From Actinomycetales bacterium (lineage in GTDB: Bacteria > Actinomycetota > Actinomycetes > Actinomycetales > Cellulomonadaceae): DNA of 10,364 bases. Both the position numbers and the translations under genes were made by a program. The DNA lies in assembly GCA_012514545.1 (NCBI GenBank), contig JAAZAC010000172.1, forward strand, positions 1-10,364, read 5' to 3'. Positions 1-6,416 of the stretch are shown one piece after another. Under the pieces are notes generated by a model that saw only the letters and a program-made list of their open reading frames with translations, was not told the DNA's origin and did no database searches. Numbering within the stretch: position 1 is the first letter of the stretch; every line of letters begins with the position of its first letter.

Positions 1-4
1 GGCG

Positions 5-1393
5 TCAGCAGGTCGCGACGAGCCGGGCGAGCACGCGCGTGCCGAACCGGAGCGCGTCGAGCGGGATCCGCTCGTCGACCCCGTGGAACATGGCCGTGAA
101 GTCCATGCCCGCGGGCAGCCGGACCGGGGCGAACCCGTAGCCCGTGATGCCGAGCCGGGACAGCGACTTGTTGTCCGTGCCGGCCGAGAGCGCGTACGGC
201 AGCACGACGGCGCCGGGGTCCTCCGCCACGAGGGCGCCCGCCATCGCGTCGACGAGGGAGCCCGCGAACGGCGTCTCGAGCGCGACGTCGGTGTGGATCT
301 CCTCGACGCGGACGCCCGGGCCGGCGAGCTCCGCGATCGTCGCCCGCGCGGCGTCGTCCTCGCCGGGCAGGAACCGCACGTCGATCTCGGCGCTCGCGCG
401 CCCCGGCACGACGTTCGTCTTGTAGCCGGCCGTCAGCCTGGTCGGGTTCGCCGTCGTGCGCAGGGTCGCGCCGACGAACCGGCGGGCGGGTCCCAGCGCC
501 TCGACGAGCCGGTCGACGGCGGCCTCGTCCGCCGGGTCGTACGGCAGGCCGGTGAGGTCCGCGACCCCGCGCAGGAGGGCCTGCACGGTGGGCGTGAGGC
601 GCATCGGCCACGGGTGCGCACCGATCCGGGCGACCGCCGCGGCGAGCTCGGTGACCGCGTTCTCCGGGTTGACGGCCGAGCCGTGGCCCGCGCGCCCCTC
701 CGCGACGAGCCGCAGCCACGCGATGCCCTTCTCCGCCGTCTGGAGCAGGTAGGCGCGGCGGCCAGCGACGTCGACGGAGAAGCCGCCCACCTCGCTGATC
801 GCCTCGCTCGCCCCCTCGAAGAGCTCGGGGCGGCGGTCGACGGCGTACCGCGCCCCGTGCACGCCGCCCGCCTCCTCGTCCGCGAAGAACGCGACGACGA
901 GGTCGCGGGGCGGCCGCCGGCCGGCGCGCACCAGGTCGCGCACGACCGCCAGGATCATCGCGTCCATGTCCTTCATGTCCACGGCGCCGCGACCCCACAG
1001 GACGTCGTCGCGCACCTCACCCGCGAACGGGTGCACGGCCCAGTCGGACGCCTCCGCGGGCACGACGTCGGTGTGGCCGTGCAGCACGAGCGCCGGCCGG
1101 GTCGGGTCCGCGCCCGGGACGCGGGCGACGACGCTCGTCCGCCGGGGGCGCGACTCGAACACCACCGGCTCGAGGCCGACCTCGGCCAGGGACGCGGCGA
1201 CGTACTCCGCCGCCGCCCGCTCGCCCGGGCCGCTGTCGTCGCCGTAGTTGGACGTGTCGATCCGCAGGAGGTCGGCGCAGATGCGGACGGCCTCCTCCTC
1301 GGCCTCCGCCGACGCCGTCGACGCGGCCGGGCCCGGTCCGCCCGTGTCGCGGCGGGGGTCGAGGGTCGGGTCGTGGCTCGGGTCGGCGGGCAT
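5..1393 (-). CDS. M20 family metallohydrolase (ArgE/DapE/ACY1/CPG2-type peptidase or deacylase)
   Basis: This is a probable cytoplasmic di-zinc hydrolase that cleaves small peptides or N-acyl amino acids; the exact substrate cannot be read from sequence. Counted from the ATG at 1393 (462 aa), the whole M20 ligand set is visible: H107 in HGHTDVVP with D109, D139 in GRGAVDMKD, E173/E174 in ADEEAGG, E201 in SEVGG and H437 in MFHGVDER. This matches the carboxypeptidase G2 pattern of catalytic Glu plus five metal ligands. The lid/dimerisation domain starts near residue 230 (AGHGSAVNPENA). The first ~35 residues are Pro/Asp/Ala-rich and probably disordered. The start is uncertain: a GTG at 1402 lies one base after the TAG of the upstream M3 gene, and the ATG lies ten bases after it. 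Neither has a strong ribosome binding site, which suggests translational coupling to the M3 gene. No signal peptide or membrane segment is evident. The family call is secure; substrate names such as DapE or ArgE would be guesses. Confidence 0.93.
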   Translation of the reverse strand: MPADPSHDPTLDPRRDTGGPGPAASTASAEAEEEAVRICADLLRIDTSNYGDDSGPGERAAAEYVAASLAEVGLEPVVFESRPRRTSVVARVPGADPTRPALVLHGHTDVVPAEASDWAVHPFAGEVRDDVLWGRGAVDMKDMDAMILAVVRDLVRAGRRPPRDLVVAFFADEEAGGVHGARYAVDRRPELFEGASEAISEVGGFSVDVAGRRAYLLQTAEKGIAWLRLVAEGRAGHGSAVNPENAVTELAAAVARIGAHPWPMRLTPTVQALLRGVADLTGLPYDPADEAAVDRLVEALGPARRFVGATLRTTANPTRLTAGYKTNVVPGRASAEIDVRFLPGEDDAARATIAELAGPGVRVEEIHTDVALETPFAGSLVDAMAGALVAEDPGAVVLPYALSAGTDNKSLSRLGITGYGFAPVRLPAGMDFTAMFHGVDERIPLDALRFGTRVLARLVATC

Positions 1394-1403
1394 GCCCGTC
1401 ACG

Positions 1404-3485
1404 CTACCCGGCGTCCACCAGTCCCCGGCGCGCGAGCAGCGGGCCGATCTCCGGGTCGCGGCCACGCAGCTCGCGGAAGGCGTCCATGACGTCCGTCGAG
1501 CCGCCCCGCGCGAGCAGCACGCGGCGGAAGCGCTCGCCGTTCTCGCGGGTCAGGCCGCCGTTCTCGCGGAACCACTCGACCGTGTCCGCGTCGAGCACCT
1601 CCGACCAGATGTAGCCGTAGTACGCGGCCGAGTAGCCGCCCGCGAAGACGTGCTGGAAGTACGTGCTGCGGTAGCGCGGCGGGACGGCCGGGAACGCCAC
1701 CCCGGCGCGCTCGAGCGCGGCGGCCTCGAACGCCTCCACCGCGGCGACGTCGTCGGGCACCTCCTCGGGCGTCACCTGGTGCCACGCCTGGTCGAGGAGC
1801 GCGGCGGCGAGGTACTCCGTCGTCGCGAAGCCCTCGCCCCACTGGCGGGCCGCGAGCAGGGTGTCGACCCACTCGCGGGGCATCGGCTCCCCCGTCTCGT
1901 GGTGCACCGCGAACCGCGCGAGGACGTCCGGGTCCCACGCCCACATCTCGTTGACCTGCGAGGGGAACTCCACGAAGTCCCGGGGCACCTCGGTGCCCGC
2001 CTGCGACGGGAAGCGGACGTCGGACAGCAGGCCGTGCAGCGCGTGCCCGAACTCGTGGAACAGCGTGCGCACCTCGTCCCACGTGAGGAGGGTGGGCTCG
2101 CCGTCGGGCGGCTTGGGGATGTTGTGGTTGTTCACGACGACGGGCCGCTCGCCGAGGAGTCGGTTCTGCGGCACGAGCTCGTTCATCCAGGCGCCGCGGT
2201 GCTTGGACTCGCGCTGGTAGAAGTCGACGAGGAACAGGCCCAGCTCGCTGCCGTCGGCGTCGAGCACCTCGTAGACCCGCACGTCGGGGTGGTAGCCGCG
2301 CAGGTCGGTCCGGCGGCGGAAGCCGAGCCCGTAGAGCGCGGTCGCGGCGTGGAAGACGCCCTCGACGAGGACGCGCTCGAGCTCGAGGTAGGGCCGCAGC
2401 ATCTCCTCGTCGATCGCGTACCGCTCCTGGCGCACGCGCTCGGCGTACAGGGACCAGTCCCAGGGCTCCAGGTGGGCGCCGGGCTCGTCCGCCTGCAGGG
2501 CCCGCTCGAGGGCCTCGGCCTCGCGCCGGGCGTTGGCGACCGCGGCGGGCGCCAGGCGCCCCAGCATCGCGTTGACGGCCTCGGTGGTCTTCGCGGTGCC
2601 GTCCTCGGCGACGTAGGCGGCGTGGTGGTCGTAGCCGAGCAGGCGGGCGCGGCGGGCCCGCAGCCGGGCGAGCTCGAGCAGCGTCGCGCGCGTGTCGTGC
2701 GGGCCGCCGCGCAGCCCCCGGGTGACCGAGGCCTCGTGGACCCGGCGGCGCACGTCGCGGCGGCGCAGCGAGGCCAGCGCGGGCTGGTGCGTGTAGAGCT
2801 GCAGCTCGATGAGCCAGCCGGTCTCGTGCCCCCGGCGGAGGGCCGCGGTGCGCGCCGCGGCGATCGCGTCCGGGCTGAGGCCCTCGAGCTCGGCCTCGTC
2901 CTCGACGAGCACCGCGGCGTCGTTCGTCTCGGCGAGCAGGGCCTGGGCGAACGTCGTCTCCAGCGCGGTGATGCGCTCGTTGAGGGCGCGCAGCTCCGCC
3001 TTGGCGTCCTCCGGCAGCCCGACGCCGGCGCGGCGCATGTCCGTGCGGAGCGTGTGCAGGAGCCACGCGGCGTCGGGGGCCAGGTCGACCTCGCCCGCCT
3101 CCGCACGCGCCGCCAGCGACTCGAGCCGGGCGTACAGCCGCGCGTCGAGGTAGATCGCGTCGCGGTGCGCGGCGAGGCGGGGCGCGACCTCGGCCTCGAT
3201 CGCGTCGAGCTCGGGACTCGTGTCGGCGCTCGTCCGGTTGAAGAACTCCAGCGACACGCGCCGGAGCAGGCGGCCGCCGCGCTCGAGCGCGACGAGCGTG
3301 TTCTCCTCCGTGGGCGGCGCCGGGTCGGCGGCGACGGCGGCCACCTCGGCGCGGTGCTCCGCCATGCCCGCCTCGAACGCGGGCAGGTAGTGCTCGGGGC
3401 GGACGGCGGCGAAGTCGGGCAGCCCGTACGGCAGCGCCGAGTCCGCGGCGAAGGGGTTGGCCGGGTCCAGCCGGTGGTCGGTCAC
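1404..3485 (-). CDS. dcp: M3 family zinc metallopeptidase, peptidyl-dipeptidase Dcp type
   Basis: This 693-aa protein is close in length to E. coli Dcp and oligopeptidase A (about 680 aa). The zinc site is clear: HEFGH with H477, E478 and H481, and a third ligand E506 in PRDFVEFPSQVNE. That segment resembles Dcp (PRDFVEFPSQINE) more than oligopeptidase A (which has VELPSQ), so I favour a dipeptidyl carboxypeptidase removing C-terminal dipeptides from oligopeptides. The Gly/Tyr-rich C-terminal segment at 610-627 (QHVFAGGYSAAYYGYIW) is the expected substrate-binding and transition-state region. The largely helical N-terminal half (to ~450) is the M3 lid. No signal peptide is present, so it is probably cytoplasmic. 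The GTG start at 3485 is supported by an AGAGGA ribosome binding site seven bases upstream and by an N-terminus (DHRLDPANPFAADSALPYGLPDF) typical of the family. It sits 40 nt after the GNAT gene and abuts the M20 gene, so the three are likely co-transcribed. Confidence 0.95.
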   Translation of the reverse strand: MTDHRLDPANPFAADSALPYGLPDFAAVRPEHYLPAFEAGMAEHRAEVAAVAADPAPPTEENTLVALERGGRLLRRVSLEFFNRTSADTSPELDAIEAEVAPRLAAHRDAIYLDARLYARLESLAARAEAGEVDLAPDAAWLLHTLRTDMRRAGVGLPEDAKAELRALNERITALETTFAQALLAETNDAAVLVEDEAELEGLSPDAIAAARTAALRRGHETGWLIELQLYTHQPALASLRRRDVRRRVHEASVTRGLRGGPHDTRATLLELARLRARRARLLGYDHHAAYVAEDGTAKTTEAVNAMLGRLAPAAVANARREAEALERALQADEPGAHLEPWDWSLYAERVRQERYAIDEEMLRPYLELERVLVEGVFHAATALYGLGFRRRTDLRGYHPDVRVYEVLDADGSELGLFLVDFYQRESKHRGAWMNELVPQNRLLGERPVVVNNHNIPKPPDGEPTLLTWDEVRTLFHEFGHALHGLLSDVRFPSQAGTEVPRDFVEFPSQVNEMWAWDPDVLARFAVHHETGEPMPREWVDTLLAARQWGEGFATTEYLAAALLDQAWHQVTPEEVPDDVAAVEAFEAAALERAGVAFPAVPPRYRSTYFQHVFAGGYSAAYYGYIWSEVLDADTVEWFRENGGLTRENGERFRRVLLARGGSTDVMDAFRELRGRDPEIGPLLARRGLVDAG

Positions 3486-3491
3486 GCGTCG

Positions 3492-3497
3492 GTCCTC
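3492..3497 (-). promoter_or_regulatory. ribosome binding site of the M3 peptidase gene
   Basis: Read on the minus strand this is AGAGGA, seven bases before the GTG at 3485. It decides the start codon of the M3 gene, because no upstream alternative start has a comparable site. Confidence 0.7.
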
Positions 3498-3525
3498 TCG
3501 TGGGGTCCGGGGCGGAGGCAGGGTC

Positions 3526-4152
3526 TCAGGGGGCGGCGCGCTCGACGTGCGCGCCGGCGTCGGCGGGCACGTCGCCGTCGGCGGGCGTGCCGGGCCACGG
3601 CTCGTTCGGGCCGCGGGGGTCGCCCCGGCAGATCGTGCCGACCCAGGCGTCCCGTCGCGCGCCGTCGCGGTGCGCGAGCTCGGCCCGGATCGTGCCCTCG
3701 ACGCGGAAGCCCACCCGCCAGGCGACCCGCCGCGACGGCCAGTTGCCCACCATGGCGCGCCAGCTGACGCGCACGAGGTCGAGGCCGGCCGGGTCGAGGG
3801 CGTGGTCGACCACGAGGGCGGCCGCGCGCGTCATGACGCCGCGGCCCCGCCCCCACGGCGCCAGCCAGTAGCCGATCTCCGCCGTGCCCTGCTCGATGCG
3901 GTGCAGGCCCACCATGCCGAGCAGGGCGCGCGCGCCGTCGCGGACCGCCCAGGTCAGCTCCCGGCCGGACTCCCAGCCCGGCACGACGACGTTCTCGAGG
4001 AACGCGCGCGCCTCGGCGGGTCCGTACGGCTGCGGGATCGGCACCCACCGCGCGATGGCCGGGTCCTGGCACGCCCGCGTGATGTCGTCGACGTCCGCCT
4101 CCGTGGGCGGCTCGAGGTGGACGACGCCGTCGGAGAGCAGCGGGCGGGGCAC
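3526..4152 (-). CDS. GNAT family N-acetyltransferase (RimJ/RimL-like)
   Basis: This 208-aa acyltransferase of the RimJ/RimL-like branch of GNATs transfers acetyl from acetyl-CoA to an unknown amine (protein N-terminus, small molecule or antibiotic). The fold reads through clearly: beta-1/alpha-1 at VHLEPPTEADVDDITRACQDP (residues ~11-31), a central strand ELTWAVRD...ALLGMVGLHR, then EIGYWLAPWGRGRGVMTRAA near residues 95-115. That last segment holds the acetyl-CoA pyrophosphate loop (R/Q-x-x-G-x-G/A, here GRGRGV). The following helix and the NWPSRRVAWRVGFRVEGTIR segment are the usual 'N...S..V.EK.GF..EG' element of this branch. The last ~35 residues are low-complexity, Pro/Asp/Ala-rich and have no family counterpart. 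The start is GTG at 4152, preceded by a possible leaderless -10 box. It is the first gene of the GNAT-M3-M20 cluster and lies 48 nt downstream of the GGDEF gene. Its position with peptidases does not fix its substrate. Confidence 0.9.
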   Translation of the reverse strand: MPRPLLSDGVVHLEPPTEADVDDITRACQDPAIARWVPIPQPYGPAEARAFLENVVVPGWESGRELTWAVRDGARALLGMVGLHRIEQGTAEIGYWLAPWGRGRGVMTRAAALVVDHALDPAGLDLVRVSWRAMVGNWPSRRVAWRVGFRVEGTIRAELAHRDGARRDAWVGTICRGDPRGPNEPWPGTPADGDVPADAGAHVERAAP

Positions 4153-4158
4153 CGGCTC

Positions 4159-4164
4159 ACCCTA
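4159..4164 (-). promoter_or_regulatory. candidate -10 box (TAGGGT) for leaderless GNAT transcript
   Basis: On the minus strand TAGGGT fits the TANNNT -10 consensus. It ends six bases before the GTG start at 4152, which is the spacing expected when transcription starts at the start codon. No clear -35 box is visible. The same stretch could instead supply a weak AGGG ribosome binding site, so this is a candidate only. Confidence 0.4.
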
Positions 4165-4200
4165 GCGGCGCGACGGGCGATCCCTCGCGGCGATTTCCGG

Positions 4201-5016
4201 TCAGGCGACCTCGATGCGGTCACGGCCCGCGGCCATCGCGCGCTCGAGCGCGGCCTCGGCGCGCCGGACGACCGCGTCGGCGTCGTCGTCGGGGCGGAAG
4301 GAGACGATCCCGGCCCCGAAGGCGACGCCCTCGCCGTCGGGCGTGGTCACCCAGCGGCGGCAGACCTCCTGCAGCCGCGCGACGAGCGAGACGGCGTCCC
4401 CGCGGCGCGTGCCCGGCAGGACGACGAGGAACCGGTCGTCGCCGACGACGGCGGCCTCGTCCGTGGCGCGCAGGGCGCCCGCGAGCACCTCGGCGACCCC
4501 GCGGAGCACCGCGCCGAGGGCCTCCGAGCCCCGGACGGCCTCGATCGTCGCCGCGCCGTCGATGCCGAGCGAGGCGACCGTGAGCGGGTGGTCGTGGTGC
4601 CGGGCGACCTCGACGTGGCTGCGGAGCACGCGGCGGACCTCCGCGGCGTCGAGGAGCGCGGCCGGCGCGTCGGCGTCCGGCAGCCGGGCCGGCGGCGGGG
4701 GCACGGGCACGGGGGCCGGCGCGACGGGGTCGGCCGTGGCCGCCGGGGCCGCGCCGACAGTGCCGTCAGCGCCCACGGGGTGCCGCGGCGCCACGACCGA
4801 GATCACCACGGCCGTGTCGCCCGCGGCGATCGTGCGGTGGGCCGCGACGACCCCCTCGGGCCACGAATCGAGCACGGAGCCCGGTCGCGCCTCGGGCACG
4901 AGGCTCACTGCCGCGCCGTTGCCACGGCGTACCACACCATCGAGATCGCGCACGATCACACCGATGCCGATCTCGTCCAGGAGCTCGAGGTCGAGGAGCA
5001 CGTCACCGCCGTTCAT
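4201..5016 (-). CDS. PAS-like sensor with degenerate GGDEF domain
   Basis: A 271-aa soluble protein with no membrane segment. Residues ~7-72 (LLDEIGIGVIVRDLDGVVRRGN...) look like a PAS-type sensor. A Pro/Ala/Val-rich linker covers ~80-115. Residues ~120-270 are a GGDEF fold. The signature loop is GDDRF (192-196) in VVGDDRFLVVLP, replacing GG(D/E)EF. The first metal Asp (LGID for L-D-I-D), the substrate Asn and the GD of the 'GH..GD' element (here GSEALG) are also lost, so cyclase activity is unlikely. The inhibitory-site motif RxxD (R183-A-T-D186) remains exactly five residues before the signature loop, as in PleD, so it may bind c-di-GMP as a receptor. I chose ATG 5016 because the PAS-like domain begins right after it; no good ribosome binding site is visible. 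An in-frame GTG at 5127 would add 37 residues of non-domain sequence. It is followed 48 nt later by the GNAT gene. Confidence 0.85.
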   Translation of the reverse strand: MNGGDVLLDLELLDEIGIGVIVRDLDGVVRRGNGAAVSLVPEARPGSVLDSWPEGVVAAHRTIAAGDTAVVISVVAPRHPVGADGTVGAAPAATADPVAPAPVPVPPPPARLPDADAPAALLDAAEVRRVLRSHVEVARHHDHPLTVASLGIDGAATIEAVRGSEALGAVLRGVAEVLAGALRATDEAAVVGDDRFLVVLPGTRRGDAVSLVARLQEVCRRWVTTPDGEGVAFGAGIVSFRPDDDADAVVRRAEAALERAMAAGRDRIEVA

Positions 5017-5073
5017 CAGGTGTTCACAGTCTGCGGATGACGAGCACCTTGGGAAGTCCTGATGGCGCGGAGA

Positions 5074-5143
5074 GGCGGGTGAAAACGCTCCGCTGCGCGA
5101 TTTTCCCGGCACGTCGTGCTGGACCACGAGCGGTTCACCCGCC
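5074..5143. repeat. 10-base inverted repeat in the region upstream of the GGDEF gene
   Basis: GGCGGGTGAA at 5074-5083 and its exact complement TTCACCCGCC at 5134-5143 face each other across 50 bases. The pair frames the T-rich element CGATTTTCCC (5098-5107). This is most of the 171-base gap (5017-5187) between ald and the GGDEF gene, where its promoter must lie unless it is read through from ald. I see no clear -10/-35 pair here. Confidence 0.5.
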
Positions 5144-5148
5144 GAGGC

Positions 5149-5187
5149 GTCCGAACTGCGGACACCTCCGCGGCCCCGGCGCCGCGG
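5149..5187 (-). terminator. tandem hairpins downstream of ald
   Basis: Directly after the ald stop codon is a stem of 7 bp (5168-5174 with 5181-5187, loop of 6). A second stem of 5 bp follows (5149-5153 with 5159-5163, loop of 5). There is no T-tract. Position and tandem arrangement suggest a terminator or 3'-end stabiliser for the ald message. Confidence 0.5.
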
Positions 5188-6300
5188 TCAGGCGAGGATC
5201 TCGGCGGCCGGGGTCACCGGCAGGTCGTGGGCCGCGCCGACCGCGGGATGGACCACCGTGCCCTCGTGGGTCGTCAGCCCGGCGGCGAGCGCCGGGTCGG
5301 CCCGGCAGGCCTCGCGCCACCCGCCGTCGGCCAGGGCGCGCAGGTACGGCAGCGTCGCGGCCGTGAGCGCCTGCGTGGAGGTGACCGGCACGGACCCGGG
5401 CATGTTCGTCACGCAGAAGAACACGACGCCGTGCCGCCGGAACGTGGGCTCGCGGTACGTCGTCGGGCGGGAGCCCGCGATGCAGCCGCCCTGGTCGATC
5501 GCGACGTCCACGACGACGGCGCCCGGCTGCATCTGCGCGACCGTCGCCTCCTCGACGAGGCGCGGGGTCCGCGCGCCGGGCACGAGCACCGCCCCGATGA
5601 CGAGGTCGGCGCCGACGACGGCGTCGTGCACCGCGAGCGGCGTCGACGCCACGGTCCGCACGCGCCCGCGGTAGCGCTCGTCGAGCCGGCGCAGCCGTTC
5701 CAGGTTGACGTCGAGGATCGTGACGTCCGCCTGCAGCCCGACCGCCATGTCCGCCGCGTGCCGGCCCGCGGTGCCGCCACCCAGCACGACGACCCGCCCC
5801 CGCGGCGCCCCGGGCACGCCCCCGAGGAGCACGCCCCGTCCGCCCTGGGCGCGCAGCAGGTGGTGCGCGCCCTCCTGGGTCGCCAGGCGCCCGGCGACCT
5901 CGCTCATCGGCACGAGCAGGGGCAGCGTGCCGTCGGGCAGCTCGACGGTCTCGTACGCGATCGCCGTCGTGCCCGCGGCGAGGAGGGCGTCCGTGCAGGT
6001 CCGGCTCGCGGCGAGGTGGAGATACGTGAAGAGCACCTGGTCCCTGCGGAGCAGGTGGTGCTCGGCGGGCACGGGCTCCTTGACCTTGCACACGAGGTCG
6101 GCGGCCCAGGCGTCCTCGGCAGTCGGCACGAGCCGCGCGCCCGCGTCCCGGTACGCCGCGTCCGGGAGCCCGGCGCCCGCCCCGGCGCCCGCCTGGACGA
6201 GCACCTCGTGCCCCGCGGCCACGAGGGCGTGCGCGCCGGCGGGAGTCACCGCGACGCGGTACTCCTCCTCCTTGACCTCGGTCGGGATCCCGATCCGCAC
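5188..6300 (-). CDS. ald: alanine dehydrogenase
   Basis: NAD-dependent L-alanine dehydrogenase (L-alanine + NAD+ + H2O to pyruvate + ammonium + NADH), which links alanine use and nitrogen balance in the cytoplasm and supports NADH recycling under low oxygen in related bacteria. The 370-aa length is usual for the family. The N-terminus MRIGIPTEVKEEEYRVAVTP is diagnostic. Substrate and catalytic residues are in place: R15, K74 (KVKEP), H95 (FTYLHLA) and D269 (DVAIDQGG). They match M. tuberculosis R15, K75, H96 and D270, with a one-residue offset after R15. The nucleotide-binding loop is VVLGGGTAGRHAA (172-184), followed by the acidic strand end ILDVN. NMPGSVPVTSTQALTAATLPY (299-319) is the conserved C-terminal element. 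The GTG start at 6300 has an excellent purine-rich ribosome binding site. The gene is divergent from the fructosamine kinase and is followed by two tandem hairpins. PntAA-like transhydrogenase is the main relative; the AIDQGG and MPGSV motifs favour Ald. Confidence 0.96.
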   Translation of the reverse strand: MRIGIPTEVKEEEYRVAVTPAGAHALVAAGHEVLVQAGAGAGAGLPDAAYRDAGARLVPTAEDAWAADLVCKVKEPVPAEHHLLRRDQVLFTYLHLAASRTCTDALLAAGTTAIAYETVELPDGTLPLLVPMSEVAGRLATQEGAHHLLRAQGGRGVLLGGVPGAPRGRVVVLGGGTAGRHAADMAVGLQADVTILDVNLERLRRLDERYRGRVRTVASTPLAVHDAVVGADLVIGAVLVPGARTPRLVEEATVAQMQPGAVVVDVAIDQGGCIAGSRPTTYREPTFRRHGVVFFCVTNMPGSVPVTSTQALTAATLPYLRALADGGWREACRADPALAAGLTTHEGTVVHPAVGAAHDLPVTPAAEILA

Positions 6301-6304
6301 GCCG

Positions 6305-6314
6305 CCCCTCCTCC
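6305..6314 (-). promoter_or_regulatory. strong ribosome binding site of ald
   Basis: Minus-strand GGAGGAGGGG lies four to nine bases before the GTG at 6300. It is the best Shine-Dalgarno match in the window and fixes the ald start. It lies directly beside an inverted repeat (6313-6335) that could fold over it in the mRNA. Confidence 0.8.
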
Positions 6315-6335
6315 CCGGCCGGACGGATGCCGGGG
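6313..6335. repeat. inverted repeat in the ald / fructosamine kinase divergent region
   Basis: CCCCGGC (6313-6319) and GCCGGGG (6329-6335) form 7-base arms around a nine-base spacer, next to the ald ribosome binding site. The 116-base divergent region (6301-6416) must hold the ald promoter and probably that of the kinase. No convincing -10 box was found. The repeat may be an operator, or a hairpin in the ald leader. Confidence 0.35.
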
Positions 6336-6416
6336 CGCGCCGGGCCGGCCGGGCGACGGCGCCCCTGCTCGCAGGATGGCACGACGGGCGCCGCGAGGCG
6401 TGCTGGACTGCTCCTC

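Noticed and set aside
1394..1465. Start at 1465 for the M20 protein
   Set aside because: It would overlap the M3 coding end by over 60 bases and add residues without family similarity; starts at 1402 or 1393 fit the gene border.
1248..3767. Very long plus-strand open frame (839 codons) opposite the M3 gene, and similar ones at 83-1489, 3457-5040, 5116-6978
   Set aside because: They are antisense shadows of clear genes. Their translations are Arg/Gly/Val/Ala-rich with no domain, as expected opposite GC3-rich coding sequence.
4201..5016. Active diguanylate cyclase
   Set aside because: The signature loop, a metal Asp and the substrate-contacting residues are all replaced.
5017..5127. Upstream GTG start (5127) for the GGDEF protein
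   Set aside because: It would add 37 residues without domain character, has no ribosome binding site, and would cover the inverted repeat and T-rich element in the gap.
6327..6416. ATG start at 6327 for the fructosamine kinase
   Set aside because: The extra 30 residues are Gly/Arg/Ala-rich with no match to the family; similarity begins right after the GTG at 6417. Not fully excluded.
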